Assembly (NCBI GenBank): GCA_907163375.1
Contig: CAJQUW010011276.1
Span: forward strand, 186,001-250,000
From: Prostheceraeus crozeri
Lineage: Eukaryota; Platyhelminthes; Polycladida; Euryleptidae
DNA: 64,000 nt
Reading direction: 5' to 3'
A program made the position numbers and the translations under genes. Under the pieces are notes generated by a model that saw only the letters and a program-made list of their open reading frames with translations, had not been told where the DNA came from and searched no databases. The number at the start of each line of letters is the position of its first letter. The stretch's first letter is position 1. Positions 62,401 to 64,000 of the stretch are shown piece by piece.

Positions 62401-64000
62401 ACAAGGTTTGAAGCGACACATGGTGGACTCATTCTTGAAGCTGAATAATAATTTATTACTAGCAGATAGGAAATGATACTTAATAGCTAACTGACATATA
62501 TTTCGAGCGCTTCAGGGGCAAGCTAAACTGATGCTAATCTCAGAAGTAAGTTATGAGTTCATTGTGAGAATTTAAAAAAAGAATTTCTGTGATTTAGTCT
62601 CCTGTTTAACTTTCTAAATTAAGCTTGGTAACAATAGGGCGGTCTCTTTCTGACAAACTTCATGCTTTAGCGATTTGTTTGATTCTATTCTCTTTTCATC
62701 AAATTCTTATAAACTTTTTGTATTGATTTACAGCTCCAATAATGTCCTTCTATAAATCTATTATAGATTCTGTGTAGTTGTATGGAAAATTAGCATGCCA
62801 GAAATAATAATAGTGTTGATAAGAATAACCCATTTTACCTCCAGTGATATTTTAGTTGTTGGGCTATATGGACACTTTTCTTAAACTCGCATTTTACGGA
62901 AACTATCAATCGTGGGCCTAAATGGAAGCTAGATCGTTAATCTGCATGTCATTACGATGACGGAACAGTTTTCGTTTGCCTCGAATAATCACTTCACACA
63001 GAATGAGAAACTTAGCCAAAAATCGTCTGATTTCATTGTCGTTACTACAGCGATCAAATTTATGCATATTTTCTGTTATCTTAGTTTGAGCGTGTGTTTT
63101 CCTCGAATGAGCTGCGCTGCCACATGCGGACAAACAATAACCATGACTCGTTCTCTGTCGAATCTGAAGTTCATGCGTGCAATGGATCCTGAGCTAGAGG
63201 CCAAAGAGCTCAAATTGCCATATTAGGCCGCTGTCCACATTAGTCCCGCCTCACCTATTTCATGAAATTTTAGCGGTGAGATGGTAAGCTGTTTGATAAA
63301 TTCAACGTCAGAATTTATTGTGTGATTGAATGTCAGCTCTGATTGTTTAGTGAATGTCTAAAATCATGAAAATCCCCATAAAAGCGCTATGGGAGCTGTG
63401 GGAATGGCCTCAGCACCCATACCCTCGGCAACCCTGCGTTTTTGTCACCTCATCGACGCCTCATAATTTGGATTGATTGCATCAATTCAAACGAAATGTT
63501 GCATGTAGGATGCTTGACTGGTCTTAATTGAAAATCAAAAGTCGCTTAGCGAATGCTCATTGACAATGTATCATATTCCATATCTTCTCTAAAAAGTGAC
63601 CACAATTCGTTATCACATCGACGGGTACTTACTGTGATCTCTAACCAGAAGAAATGCTCAATGGATCTAATATTTTCATGATAAATAGTCTGCCCTAAGA
63701 CTTCCATAATGGCACAATTGGATTTGACATTCGACCTTTTGACTTTACTGTGTGCTTCAAAAATAGCACAGACTGTCATCATATCGACGCCTTCGATATC
63801 ATAATTTTCAGCGTCGATGTGATGATTGAAATTTAAGTCGCCATTCAATCTGCATTGCTTGACATGATATCCTTGGAAGATGCTCGATGGAAGATGCTTG
63901 GTACTTGTCCTACCAACGACGCAAGTGCCTTGTGAAGTTATACGTGTACCGCCTAGAAAACCAAGGCGCCGATTGGCCTTTTTCTGCATCTGCACCTTAA
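59443..64000. other. Host sequence, no gene recognised
   Basis: AT-rich. The longest frame (63995-63546, minus, 149 residues) reaches the window edge and has no recognisable motif; it could be an exon but I cannot support it. No RNA gene or repeat array was seen. Confidence 0.4.

Noticed and set aside
63546..63995. Minus-strand frame of 149 residues at the window edge
   Set aside because: No recognisable motif, no splice or start evidence, and surroundings are non-coding. Kept only as a note.

Overview
The window looks like nuclear DNA of an invertebrate animal, probably marine. It is AT-rich, holds no recognisable intact host gene, and is packed with transposons of animal type (Tc1/mariner, hAT-like, LINE, fold-back elements) around two large self-synthesising (Polinton/Maverick-class) DNA elements. 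GT-AG introns and TATA promoters confirm a eukaryote. The species cannot be named from the sequence.

Layout. 1-13595 is host sequence with a defective Tc1 (1466-2891), a mariner-type element (9478-11169), several fold-back repeats and the 3' end of a LINE (13010-13560). Element A (13596-31797, 18.2 kb) has terminal inverted repeats of about 1 kb, ends in AGTAGTA and is flanked by a 6-bp target duplication (TCTGCT). A 1.7-kb spacer follows, with a second copy of a fold-back family that carries a hammerhead-ribozyme-like core. Element B (33542-51103, 17.6 kb) has 0.73-0.79-kb TIRs, also starts AGTAGTA and is flanked by GCCTAT. 51110-64000 is host sequence with two hAT-type non-autonomous elements and a Tc1 transposase fragment.

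Element B is a classical Polinton: protein-primed DNA polymerase B, retroviral-type integrase, adenovirus-like protease, packaging ATPase, penton-like capsid protein, the 3' end of a major capsid gene and a membrane-active minor protein. It is dead: a hAT-like element and an intact Tc1 sit inside its polymerase gene and several genes carry frameshifts or stops. Its integrase is fused in one open frame to a parvovirus-type phospholipase A2 domain.

Element A is the unusual one. It has a zinc-finger DNA polymerase B gene with phase-1 introns (now degraded), a two-repeat TATA-binding-protein-like gene, at least three free-standing relatives of the polymerase's own N-terminal domain, a pair of paralogous unknown proteins, and a possible exonuclease gene. 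No integrase or capsid gene is recognisable. Its two rightward genes have long 5' leader introns that share a structured element of about 150 nt and a set of small hairpins with an invariant CTAT loop and covarying stems; the first intron also holds a tandemly duplicated tRNA-like gene. TATA boxes, TGACTCA sites and a tandem array of orphan promoters suggest virus-like expression. Together these make element A the best candidate for an undescribed system: a Polinton-class element with its own TBP and its own intronic RNA elements, possibly moved by integrase supplied from relatives of element B.
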